Notes: generated from the sequence alone by a model not told the origin. 64,000 nucleotides of DNA from Rudanella lutea DSM 19387 (GCF_000383955.1 NZ_KB913013.1:1766277-1830276); one strand, 5' to 3'. Positions 34,512-42,673 are shown, counted from the stretch's first letter. Numbers and translations: made by a program.

Positions 34512-34596
34512 TGAGCGAATGAGCGAAAGAGTGAAAAAGCGAGCAGCAGCAGTTCGCTCTTTCACTCTTTCGCTCATTCGCTCTTTCACTTTTAGA
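34511..34596. repeat. Palindromic microrepeat (GAGCGAAAGAGTGA words)
   Basis: GAGCGAAAGAGTGAAAAAGC against reiterated CTCTTTCACTCTTTCGCTCA. It fills the cysD-cysN gap and ends two bases before the cysN ATG. Confidence 0.85.
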
Positions 34597-34598
34597 GC

Positions 34599-35858
34599 AT
34601 GGACTTACTACGTTTTATAACCTGCGGTAGTGTGGATGATGGGAAGAGTACCCTCATCGGACGGCTGCTGTACGATTCCAAATCCATTCTGGTCGATCAG
34701 CTCGAAGCCATCGAGCGGGCCAGCAAAACCAAAAATCAGGGCGATGGCGGGGGTATCGACCTCGCCCTGCTGACCGATGGCCTGCGCTCTGAACGCGAGC
34801 AGGGCATTACCATCGACGTAGCCTACCGGTATTTTCAGACACCGGTTCGCAAGTTTATCATTGTCGATGCACCAGGGCACATTCAGTACACCCGCAACAT
34901 GGTCACGGGCGCGTCGAACTGCCAATTGGCCATTGTACTCATCGACGCCCGAAACGGTGTAGTGGAGCAAACCCGGCGGCACTCGCTCATAGCCAGTATG
35001 TTGGGGATTCCGCACATCGTGGTTGCCATCAACAAAATGGATCTTGTCGATTACTCGCAGGATGCATTTTCGGATATCTGCATCCAATACGCCGACCTGG
35101 CTAAAAAACTGAATGTCAGTGAGGTAAGCTTTATCCCGATGAGTGCACTCAACGGTGATAACGTGGTCGACCGGTCGGTAAATATGCCGTGGTACGAGGG
35201 ACCTACCCTACTCGAACACCTCGAAACGGTTGAACTGAGCAACGATACCAACCTGACTTTACCCCGTTTTCCGGTGCAGTACGTCATTCGGCCGCAAACA
35301 GCCGAACTGCACGACTACCGGGGGTATGCGGGCAAAATCAACAGCGGTACGTTCCGCGTGGGCGATGCCATAACGGTACTGCCCTCAGCCCAAACCTCGA
35401 CTATCAGCCGCATCGAATTCAACGAGCAGGACCTGACCGAAGCCGAAGCCGGACAGTCGGTTATTCTGCACCTGTCCGACGACATCGACATTAGCCGGGG
35501 CGACCTTATCGTTCGCAGCGACACCCAGCCGATTGTGGCTCAGAACGTAGAAGGAATGCTTTGCTGGATGGACACGAAAGAGCTGAAAGTGGGCAGCAAG
35601 TACGTGTTGCAGGTAGGCACGGCCCGCACCCGCTGCTCGATCCGTGCCATTCCGTACCGGCTCAACATCGAGACGTACGAGCATGTCGAAGACGTAGAAA
35701 GTCTCAAGCTGAACGACCTCGCCAAAGTCCATTTGCGAACCGCCCAACCGGTTGCATTCGACACCTATGCCCTGAACCGGACCAACGGCGGGGCCATTCT
35801 GATCGACGAGACCAGTAACGTAACCGTCGGGGCCGTTATGCTCGAAGGCGAAGCGTAA
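34599..35858 (+). CDS. cysN: Sulfate adenylyltransferase subunit 1 (GTPase)
   Basis: 419 residues, the length of a CysN without a fused CysC kinase. GTPase motifs: GSVDDGKS (10-17), the EREQGITIDVAYRYF switch, DAPGH (90-94) and NKMD (145-148), followed by two EF-Tu-like beta barrels (VQYVIRPQTAELHDYRGYAG; LKVGSKYVLQVGTART). It couples GTP hydrolysis to APS synthesis with CysD. It closes the run of genes; a decayed insertion-sequence island follows. Confidence 0.95.
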   Translation: MDLLRFITCGSVDDGKSTLIGRLLYDSKSILVDQLEAIERASKTKNQGDGGGIDLALLTDGLRSEREQGITIDVAYRYFQTPVRKFIIVDAPGHIQYTRNMVTGASNCQLAIVLIDARNGVVEQTRRHSLIASMLGIPHIVVAINKMDLVDYSQDAFSDICIQYADLAKKLNVSEVSFIPMSALNGDNVVDRSVNMPWYEGPTLLEHLETVELSNDTNLTLPRFPVQYVIRPQTAELHDYRGYAGKINSGTFRVGDAITVLPSAQTSTISRIEFNEQDLTEAEAGQSVILHLSDDIDISRGDLIVRSDTQPIVAQNVEGMLCWMDTKELKVGSKYVLQVGTARTRCSIRAIPYRLNIETYEHVEDVESLKLNDLAKVHLRTAQPVAFDTYALNRTNGGAILIDETSNVTVGAVMLEGEA

Positions 35859-36036
35859 AACTCAGGCCAAATCAGTACCCGAATACGCGCATTTTGTGTT
35901 GTTCCCTATTGGGGCAATGCAGAGTGTGCGTATTTGGTAACATCAATTGGCATGCCCGACGATTCGACACTTTGTAGTCATTAATCAAACTCTGGGCCAG
36001 CTCTTTCTTTTGAACTGGCCCGCTCGGGCGACCCCG

Positions 36037-36335
36037 TTAGAGCTTTTTTTTGATCACATCCTGAAGCATCTGTTTGTCTAAGCTCAGATCAGTCACCAGT
36101 TGCTTTAACTGCTGGTTTTCTTCGGCTTCGGCCGTACGATTCGAGTTGACGGAGCCGTCGAAGCTCGGGCACCCCTAAACCGCCGTACTTCTTACGGTCC
36201 GCCGTCACGGTTCCAATTGTAGAAGGTGGCCTCACTAATTCCCATCTTGCGACACACCTTGGCGACAACTTTGCCGGTGTCAGCCTGGCGGAGCGCAAAA
36301 ACGATTTGCGCTCTGGTGAATTTTGTCTTCTTCAT
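36037..36335 (-). pseudogene. IS3-family transposase OrfA, frameshifted remnant
   Basis: Reading the minus strand from ATG 36335 gives the typical IS3 OrfA start (KFTRAQIVFALRQADTG, VCRKMGISEATFYNW). The frame is then lost, resumes one phase over at KKYGGLGVPELRRLRQLE, and shifts again to ENQQLKQLVTDLSLDKQML and a stop at 36037. At least two frameshifts therefore separate three recognisable parts of one helix-turn-helix and leucine-zipper protein. No OrfB (DDE catalytic part) is present. The 35859-36036 stretch before it holds no gene, only an imperfect AATACGC inverted pair and a GGGCCAG/CTGGCCC hairpin (35994-36021). Confidence 0.85.
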
Positions 36336-36424
36336 CCGCGATTATTTGATTAGTTAAGTTATCAAAAATCGCCCAAACTCTCTACTTTACAACGGTCAAG
36401 TTTTTAGGGGGGAGGTGGTTCAGT
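36336..36424 (-). mobile_element. Left-end region of the decayed IS3-type element
   Basis: Upstream of the OrfA start on the minus strand lies an AT-rich leader and the segment CCCCCCTAAAAACTTGACCG followed by TTGTAAAGTAGAGAG, which resembles the terminal sequence of Bacteroidota IS3 elements. The exact end is uncertain but is at or near the stop codon of the next gene (36425). Confidence 0.55.
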
Positions 36425-37006
36425 TCAATCCATTGCATGGACGCGAGTTTTTATGTTTATATCCTCCATGCCCTTGATAAAAAATACTTGCAATAATGGC
36501 TTTTGTTTTGGTGATAACCGAGGCACCTCTCTAAGATACACAGAGATACCATCCTTCGTTTTACCTTCAGCCATTTTGAAATTACCCAAATTGGGCATCG
36601 TGGCTCGTCGTTCAGCGGGGTAGTTCACACTACTGTTACCTTCTTCCAGTGTTACGCGCATACTATGACCCAGCAGCCCCTCAAGCAACTTCTTCTCTCT
36701 GCCAAAAAATCCGGGTTTATCTAAAAATTTAAACCGATAACCTGTTAGTTTATGTTCAAACAAGGCAGAGGCAGGTTGCCGTTCATTGTATAAATCAGAA
36801 AATTCATAGTCATACTGCAGAGAAAACGTTACGCTATCTGCCAAGGTTTTGTAATACCATCCTGGTGGTTTGAATCCCATTTGGTTACGCGAATAGGCAT
36901 CTTTAACTGTTGCTGGAAAAAGAATCTGAACACCCTTGTAGGTCAACGATTGTGCTTTAGCGGGCAATGAAAAGGTCAGTAGCAAAACACAAAATAGAAG
37001 CTTCAT
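36425..37006 (-). CDS. Exported protein of unknown function, 3' end bordering an IS remnant
   Basis: 193 residues with a signal peptide (LLLTFSLPAKAQS). The mature part has beta-strand and amphipathic segments (KGVQILFPATVKDAY, DSVTFSLQYDYEFSDL, GISVYLREVPRLSPKQKPLLQVFFIKG) but no family I can name. The stop codon lies just at the inferred IS end, so the natural C terminus may have been cut. It follows the DUF6973-like gene by 12 bases and has the same AT-rich composition, so the two probably belong together. Confidence 0.5.
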   Translation of the reverse strand: MKLLFCVLLLTFSLPAKAQSLTYKGVQILFPATVKDAYSRNQMGFKPPGWYYKTLADSVTFSLQYDYEFSDLYNERQPASALFEHKLTGYRFKFLDKPGFFGREKKLLEGLLGHSMRVTLEEGNSSVNYPAERRATMPNLGNFKMAEGKTKDGISVYLREVPRLSPKQKPLLQVFFIKGMEDINIKTRVHAMD

Positions 37007-37018
37007 ATAATGGGTTAA

Positions 37019-37534
37019 CTAAGGAGTTGGAGAAAGAGTCGAACCAGTTACATGCCATAACCTGCCTGTATAGTAGGCTTCTTCAACAAAAGTGATTATT
37101 GCCTGAAAACTATCACACAGGCCCAAGCTTTGTAATTCTCGCCCAACCTGGATACCCACATCATTATTAGCTAAGTCCATTGCAGTAGCTTCTGGACTGC
37201 CTCGTAGCTCTCCGTCGCATATTTCATGCCGACTTGCCATCTCATATGTGGCTGATTCTCCAATAGTACAAAAGTTTTGGGCTTGATATAGAGCGTGCCG
37301 CATTGCGTTTTGGGAGGATTCTCCTTGTTCGATAGCCTCTGGATACCTATCTCTACACCAGTTGTTATTTTGCTCTCGGTTAAGATACATCAAGGGGACG
37401 ATCCAAGGATGTAACGCGAGATAACTATCTTCACAGGCATTGGTTCCCATCTCTTCGACAATTACCATAGGATCTGCGCCTGATCCTCCATCTCCATAAT
37501 CATTAGCAGAACTATCAGAGGCTTCATTACCCAT
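37019..37534 (-). CDS. DUF6973-like protein, probably lacking its N terminus
   Basis: 171 residues from ATG 37534. It shares the pattern seen in the lipoprotein at 14689: NAMRH (Asn76, His80), HE (103-104) and AMDLANNDVG (Asp120, Asn123, Asn124), which I assign tentatively to DUF6973, a domain of secreted and toxin-like proteins. It has no signal peptide. The frame stays open about 25 codons upstream (TVLIQRHSDGSETWIPLARW) before a stop, with no start codon, so an N-terminal export region was probably lost. A small signal-peptide pseudogene precedes it and an exported protein follows it by 12 bases. Confidence 0.55.
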   Translation of the reverse strand: MGNEASDSSANDYGDGGSGADPMVIVEEMGTNACEDSYLALHPWIVPLMYLNREQNNNWCRDRYPEAIEQGESSQNAMRHALYQAQNFCTIGESATYEMASRHEICDGELRGSPEATAMDLANNDVGIQVGRELQSLGLCDSFQAIITFVEEAYYTGRLWHVTGSTLSPTP

Positions 37535-37692
37535 ACACCATCTCGCTAACGGAATCCAAGTTTCTGAGCCATCACTATGCCTTTGTATGAGTACAGTTAC
37601 ATAATATTATTTACTAATTTCATCAACATTCATGACTAGATCGCTTACAACTAGTACCGTGGTGTCAGCTATATACTCTTCCGCTTGAGGGT

Positions 37693-37983
37693 TTATGGCC
37701 TCCTTATTGTCGTCGGCAATCTCTGCTTGGTCTGAAAAGTTTTGTCTATATCAGCGGGTACATCATTCGGTATAGGCTGAATCAAGTGCTTATTCTCTTT
37801 AAATGACTCTGTTAGAGCTTTTGCCTTCTTCTTGCCAAACAGTTTAATGAGTGGGATTTGAACCCCGATACCCCAAAAAGGTTCGGTCGATTTGCGATTA
37901 GCAGGTACATCGGGGTCCTGTGCCAATGAGGCAGTGGTTATTAGTCAACAAGCTAATAAAGTGAAAGGGTAGAGTTTTTTCAT
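37693..37983 (-). pseudogene. Small exported protein gene with an in-frame TGA in its signal peptide
   Basis: From ATG 37983 the minus strand reads MKKLYPFTLLAC, then TGA (37947-37945), then LITTASLAQDPDVPANRK and on without another stop to 37693. Without the TGA this is a normal signal peptide with cleavage at SLAQ and a mature part of about 77 residues containing FWGIGVQIPLIKLFGKKK. The stop most likely arose from a TGG codon. It precedes the DUF6973-like gene in the same direction. Confidence 0.7.
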
Positions 37984-38125
37984 AAACAGAAAAAAGTAGA
38001 TGTTTAGTAGCCAAGTGCGGGTTTTGCGACTACAGCAAACATCATCATTTATTAACCTTACTTACATTTACTAATACTATGAGCAGTTTTAGGTCATAAT
38101 TTGGTGAAACGATAAAAGGGTCGTA

Positions 38126-38332
38126 GTGTTGAAATCCCCATTTTTTCACCCACGACCCATAAGTCTCGAAGCAATTCTCAAGCCAATATCAGCTAAACTT
38201 TCTAACGTGAGCAAACATCAGCGCACCTTTCTGATCGAACTATTTGCTGTCCTGTTGGGCAGGCAGGGACGAGTTACGTTCGCAAACCTGGCTCGGTACA
38301 GCCGCTTTATGGAACTCACCTTTAGGCGGTAG
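38126..38332 (+). pseudogene. Transposase N-terminal fragment
   Basis: 68 codons (GTG start) reading LKPISAKLSNVSKHQRTFLI, then ELFAVLLGRQGRVTFANLAR. This looks like the N-terminal helix-turn-helix region of DDE transposases found in Spirosoma-like genomes; the catalytic part is absent. A GGGTCGT/ACGACCC pair flanks its first codons and may be a trace of the element end. The assignment rests on pattern memory only. Confidence 0.5.
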
Positions 38333-38454
38333 TCCGCCACCTAGTGAGGTGGGTCGGTTTAGCCGGACACTTTACTTTTGACGCGCAAAACGCCCCAACC
38401 CCGCAAACCCATAATTTCACCCCCTCGGGCGAACTATTCCACGCTATAAATCCT

Positions 38455-38550
38455 TACTTTTGCATCTACACTTCTTCTTCAAAAAGCCGGACCGCCCTCC
38501 GGCCTTTGTTTTTATTAGATAGTATATTTACTCTATAGAGAATTACTATT
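38455..38550 (+). promoter_or_regulatory. Promoter box and structured leader of sulfite reductase
   Basis: TACTTTTG (38455-38462) is an exact -7 box (a second copy is at 38373-38380). Then come CTACACTTC (38466-38474), a hairpin GCCGGA/TCCGGC (38486-38503) followed by CTTTGTTTTTA, which has terminator form, and the palindrome CTCTATAGAG (38531-38540) before the ATG. The hairpin-to-ATG distance is 47 bases here and 48 before the TSUP gene. Confidence 0.62.
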
Positions 38551-40695
38551 ATGTCAATTGCCTTTTCGGATAACGTCAGTGCAGCCGCCCAACGCGACAT
38601 TCTCGACCTCCAGAAGAAGATCAGTACCTTTTACAGCGGTCAGATGACCGACGAGCAGTTCCGCAAGTTCCGACTGGCTCGCGGGGTGTATGGACAGCGG
38701 CAGCCCGGTGTGCAAATGATCCGTATCAAGCTACCCTACGGGCGCATCACGGCCGATCAGTTGGTACGTATTGCCCATGTTTCGGACCGGTACGCTACGG
38801 GTAACCTCCACGCCACTACCCGGCAGGATATTCAGCTCCACTTTGTCAAATTAGCCGACTCTCCCCTGCTTTGGGCCGAACTCGAAGACGCGGGCATCAC
38901 CCTGAAAGAAGCCTGCGGCAATACCGTACGGAACGTGACGGGTTCAGCCCGCGCCGGTGTCGACCCAGAGGAGCCATTCGATATTTCGCCCTACGCACAG
39001 GCTATTTTTGAGTACTTCCTCCGCAACCCGATTTGCCAGGAGATGGGCCGTAAATTTAAGATTTCGGTTTCGTCGTCGGAGAAAGATTCGGCCTACGGCT
39101 ACATGCACGACATCGGCCTGATTCCGCGCGTACAAGACGGCAAGCGGGGCTTTAAAGTATTACTCGGCGGTGGCCTTGGAGCGCAGCCATTTGCCGCCCA
39201 GGCAGTGACCGAGTTTATCGAAGAAGACCGGGCCATCCCGTTCATCGAAGCGGTCATCCGGGTATTCGATCGGTACGGCGAACGCACCAAACGGCACAAG
39301 GCCCGGATGAAATACCTGCTCAACGATATTGGTCTCGACGAGTTTCGGAACCGGATTGCCGAAGAGTGGCCCGCCCTCAAAAACAAAACGCTGGCAGTTG
39401 ACACCACGGCCCCGTCGAGCAGCGACGGGTACGCACCCCGCCCTGAGGTTTCGGGGTATCAGCTCGAAACCGAAGATACCAAACTGAAGCACTGGTTCCG
39501 TACCAACGTGTTTGAGCAGAAACAGGCGGGCTGGTACGGCGTGCAATTGCGCGTACAGGTGGGCGATATGTCGTCGGATACGGCACGGGCCCTGGCGGAG
39601 CTGGTAAAAACCTACGCGGCCGACGATATTCGGGTGACGGTCAATCAGGGCTATCTGCTCCGGTTTGTGCGCCCCGAAGACCTCACGGCCTTGTACGCCG
39701 GCCTCGATGCCCTCGGGCTGGCAACGCCGGGCTTTGATACCACAGCCGACATTACCACCTGCCCCGGCACGGATACCTGCAATCTGGCAATTTCGAGCAG
39801 CTACGGCATCACGCGGGCTCTCGAAACGATGATGCACGCCGAGTTTCCCGACATTATTTACAACAACGACATCAAGATCAAAATCAGCGGGTGCATGAAC
39901 GGCTGCGGGCAGCACTCGGTGGCCAATATTGGTTTTCACGGCTCATCGGTGAAAAACGGTGCGGCCGTCATGCCCGCCCTGCAGGTGTTGCTCGGCGGTG
40001 GATTTAACGGTGCGGGCGAGGGCCAGATTGGGGATAAAGTCGTGAAGATTCCGACCAAACGCGGCCCCGACGCTCTGCGGCTTCTGCTCCAGGATTACGA
40101 GGCAAACAGCTTTGAGGGCGAGTACTTCAACGATTACTACGGGCGGCAGGGCAAAAACTATTTCTACGCCTTGCTCAAACCCCTGGCCGACCTGAAATTG
40201 GTTACCGCCAACGATTTTATCGACTGGGATCATACCGAACAATTCACCACCGAAGTAGGTGTGGGCGAGTGTGCCGGTGTGATGATCGACCTGGTAGCCA
40301 CTACGCTGGAAGAAGCCGCCGAGAAACTGACGTGGGCCCGTGAGGCACAAGCCGAAAACCGCCCCGCCGACGCCATCTACCACGCGTACAACGTGTTTAT
40401 CACAGGGGCCAAAGCCGCCCTGATGAGCCGCGACGTTAACACGAATACCCAACACGGTATCGTGGCCGATTTTGACCGGACGTTTGTGGGCGAAGAAGGG
40501 TTCCACGCCCTCGAAGGTGAGTTTAAGGCATTGGTTTTCAGCATTAACAAGCAGGAACCATCCGAAGCATTTGCCGCCGATTTTATTGCGAAAGCCGAAC
40601 AATTCCGGGAGGCTGTGCTGGCGTATCGGGAGCGTCAGATTGCCCTCGAAGGCATGCCGCACTTGCAGGAGCTGGTACAAGCGCAGGATAGTTAA
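38551..40695 (+). CDS. Assimilatory sulfite reductase hemoprotein with helical C-terminal extension
   Basis: 714 residues. Two ferredoxin-like/siroheme repeats: TGNLHATTRQDIQLHFVK and CGNTVRNVTGSARAGV in the first half, and the cluster ligands Cys404 and Cys410 (CPGTDTC) and Cys448 and Cys452 (CMNGC) that hold [4Fe-4S]-siroheme. It reduces sulfite to sulfide with six electrons. The final about 140 residues (about 572-700; AIYHAYNVFITGAKAALMS) are all-helical and look HEPN-like, an addition beyond the normal reductase of about 560 residues. The electron donor is not encoded nearby. A nitrite reductase role is possible but the sulfur context favours sulfite. Upstream lies a regulatory leader. 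Confidence 0.88.
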   Translation: MSIAFSDNVSAAAQRDILDLQKKISTFYSGQMTDEQFRKFRLARGVYGQRQPGVQMIRIKLPYGRITADQLVRIAHVSDRYATGNLHATTRQDIQLHFVKLADSPLLWAELEDAGITLKEACGNTVRNVTGSARAGVDPEEPFDISPYAQAIFEYFLRNPICQEMGRKFKISVSSSEKDSAYGYMHDIGLIPRVQDGKRGFKVLLGGGLGAQPFAAQAVTEFIEEDRAIPFIEAVIRVFDRYGERTKRHKARMKYLLNDIGLDEFRNRIAEEWPALKNKTLAVDTTAPSSSDGYAPRPEVSGYQLETEDTKLKHWFRTNVFEQKQAGWYGVQLRVQVGDMSSDTARALAELVKTYAADDIRVTVNQGYLLRFVRPEDLTALYAGLDALGLATPGFDTTADITTCPGTDTCNLAISSSYGITRALETMMHAEFPDIIYNNDIKIKISGCMNGCGQHSVANIGFHGSSVKNGAAVMPALQVLLGGGFNGAGEGQIGDKVVKIPTKRGPDALRLLLQDYEANSFEGEYFNDYYGRQGKNYFYALLKPLADLKLVTANDFIDWDHTEQFTTEVGVGECAGVMIDLVATTLEEAAEKLTWAREAQAENRPADAIYHAYNVFITGAKAALMSRDVNTNTQHGIVADFDRTFVGEEGFHALEGEFKALVFSINKQEPSEAFAADFIAKAEQFREAVLAYRERQIALEGMPHLQELVQAQDS

Positions 40696-40702
40696 TTTGC
40701 TC

Positions 40703-41473
40703 ATGATGAAATTGACACTCGTAGGCGCTGGACCCGGCGACCCTGAACTGATTACCTTAAAAGCCGTGCGGGCTTTGCAGGAAGCGGATGTCGTGATGTA
40801 CGATGCGCTCGTAGCTCCCGAACTGCTCGACTATTGCCGCCCCGATGCCCTTCAGGTGTACGTGGGTAAGCGCAAGGGTGCCTACTCGTGTATGCAGGAA
40901 GACATCAACCCGCTTATTGTGCACTATGCCCGGCAGTACGGCCATGTGGTTCGGCTCAAAGGGGGCGACCCATTTGTGTTTGGGCGCGGCTACGAAGAAG
41001 CACAGTTTGCCCGGCAACACGGGCTGGAGGTAGCTTTGGTGCCGGGCATTTCGAGTAGCTACGCGGTGCCTTCGTCGGCGGGTGTACCGCTCACAAGCCG
41101 GGGTGTATCCGAAAGCTTTTGGGTTGTGACGGGCACGACGAAAGACGGTCAGCTTTCGCGCGATCTGCATCTGGCAGCTCAGTCGTCGGCTACGGTAGTG
41201 GTGCTGATGGGTATGCACCAACTTTCTAAAATCACCGACCTGTTTGCCAGCGTTGGCAAGAGCGATTTGCCCGTGGCCATTATTCAGAACGGTACAACCG
41301 CCGACGAACGGGTTGTACTGGGGCGGGTTTCGACGATTTGCGAGCGAGTCGAAGCGGCCGGTGTGGGCAACCCGGCTGTTATTGTACTGGGCGAGGTAGC
41401 GGGACTGCCGCTCGCCGACTGGCAAAACCGAATCGAGACGCTAAGTGTGTCGGGCGATCAGGCTGCGTCGTAA
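40703..41473 (+). CDS. cobA: Uroporphyrinogen-III C-methyltransferase
   Basis: 256 residues from ATG 40703. Family motifs: LTLVGAGPGDPELITLKA, DVVMYDALV, VRLKGGDPFVFGRG (SAM binding), VPGISSSYAVPSSAGVPLTSRG and VVVLMGMHQL. It methylates uroporphyrinogen III to precorrin-2, the first step to siroheme, the cofactor of the sulfite reductase encoded seven bases upstream, so the two form one operon. The dehydrogenase and ferrochelatase steps are not seen in the window. A strong terminator follows. Confidence 0.93.
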   Translation: MMKLTLVGAGPGDPELITLKAVRALQEADVVMYDALVAPELLDYCRPDALQVYVGKRKGAYSCMQEDINPLIVHYARQYGHVVRLKGGDPFVFGRGYEEAQFARQHGLEVALVPGISSSYAVPSSAGVPLTSRGVSESFWVVTGTTKDGQLSRDLHLAAQSSATVVVLMGMHQLSKITDLFASVGKSDLPVAIIQNGTTADERVVLGRVSTICERVEAAGVGNPAVIVLGEVAGLPLADWQNRIETLSVSGDQAAS

Positions 41474-41531
41474 AGCTGCGTTTAAATAATGGAGCAGAAT
41501 TCGTTTAGAGTCTGAGCTCACTTTTCATAAG

Positions 41532-41567
41532 AAAAAGCCCTGTAGCATGCTGCTACAGGGCTTTTTT
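41532..41567. terminator. Bidirectional intrinsic terminator
   Basis: AAAAAGCCCTGTAGCA / TGCTACAGGGCTTTTT with loop TGC, between convergent cobA and the esterase gene. Confidence 0.9.
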
Positions 41568-41585
41568 ATGCCGTACCGCGATGGG

Positions 41586-42635
41586 TCAATAGAAAATCTG
41601 GTTCAGATAGCTGATCATTTTGTCGAGCGCGGGCGGGGCATCTTTGGTGAAACTGATACCCAGAAACTGATTCGATCCCGAGTCCAGAAACGCGTGCGGC
41701 CGTCCTTCGTGTACCCAATACTCCAGATTAGTATGGCCCGCTTCTTTTAGCTTGCCCATAAACGTTTCAATCGAGGCTGGTGTAGTCAGATTATCCCTGG
41801 AGCCAACCGTAAACAACATGGGCGGCAATTTGCGCTCACTCGCTTTCGGAATCAGGTACAAGGGCGACACCTGCTTGTACAGCGCAGGCTGCGTATTGGC
41901 GTCGACCCCTTCGCCAAACATACCGCGGGCCTTAGCTTTGGCCATTGTCCAAAACATATTTCCTTCTTTCTCAAAGCCACCCAACGCGCTACCGTACAGA
42001 TCGAATGCACCGTAGCTGATCAGGGCGGCCTGTACGGCCAATCCGTTGTCTTTTGCTACCTGCTCAGCCGTTTTCCCTTTGGGAAGGTATGTCGGGCGGA
42101 AACCGAGCGTTGGCCCCGCAAACCCGTCGGATTCGAGGTTATGGCCCTGCATCACAACCATCGTTGCCAGATGCCCCCCGGCGCTATCTCCCGTTACGAT
42201 CAGTTGACCCGGATTGCCTTTATACTGTCCGATGTTGTCTTTCACCCACAAAACGGCCCCGAACACATCCTCCACAATCTCGTTCATCTTTACAGTGTTG
42301 CTCCCATCGGGTAGCAACCGGTAATTCACATTACACACCACGTATTCCGAATGGCTCGCCAGATAAGCAGCCGCTTCGTTCATGATACTTTTATTGTTGA
42401 TGAGCCAGCCCCCGCCATGAATCATCACAATGACCGGGTAGCTTTTCTTTCCCGTGTTCGGAGTATAGATGTCCATGGTCAGGTCAAAGCCTTTGGGCGA
42501 GGCCCATACCACGTCGCTCGCTTTGGTGAAGCGTTCCTGAACACTAACTTGCCGGGCAGGCTTGGCAGGCCTCGGTGCCCCGCCGTCGACCGACAGCAGC
42601 GAAGCGGCCATGAGAGAGCAAAGAAGTAATTTCAT
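41586..42635 (-). CDS. Exported alpha/beta-hydrolase, esterase/lipase type
   Basis: 349 residues with a signal peptide (MKLLLCSLMAASLLSV). The hydrolase core has the oxyanion motif HGGGW (73-77), the nucleophile elbow GDSAGGH with Ser151, an acid in VGSRDNLTTP and the catalytic His in EGRPHAFLD near the C terminus. This order is that of hormone-sensitive-lipase-like and BD-FAE carbohydrate esterases, which remove acyl groups from small esters or glycans. The precise substrate is unknown. It is a single gene between a terminator and a palindromic repeat. Confidence 0.85.
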   Translation of the reverse strand: MKLLLCSLMAASLLSVDGGAPRPAKPARQVSVQERFTKASDVVWASPKGFDLTMDIYTPNTGKKSYPVIVMIHGGGWLINNKSIMNEAAAYLASHSEYVVCNVNYRLLPDGSNTVKMNEIVEDVFGAVLWVKDNIGQYKGNPGQLIVTGDSAGGHLATMVVMQGHNLESDGFAGPTLGFRPTYLPKGKTAEQVAKDNGLAVQAALISYGAFDLYGSALGGFEKEGNMFWTMAKAKARGMFGEGVDANTQPALYKQVSPLYLIPKASERKLPPMLFTVGSRDNLTTPASIETFMGKLKEAGHTNLEYWVHEGRPHAFLDSGSNQFLGISFTKDAPPALDKMISYLNQIFY

Positions 42636-42673
42636 GCAACTGGAAAATAAGGAGTTATAGAAATCGAGTTGTC

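Noticed and set aside
33519-34596. The cys palindromes as intrinsic terminators
   Set aside because: They lack a GC-rich stem with a T-run and would cut the operon at every gene; treated as repeats instead.
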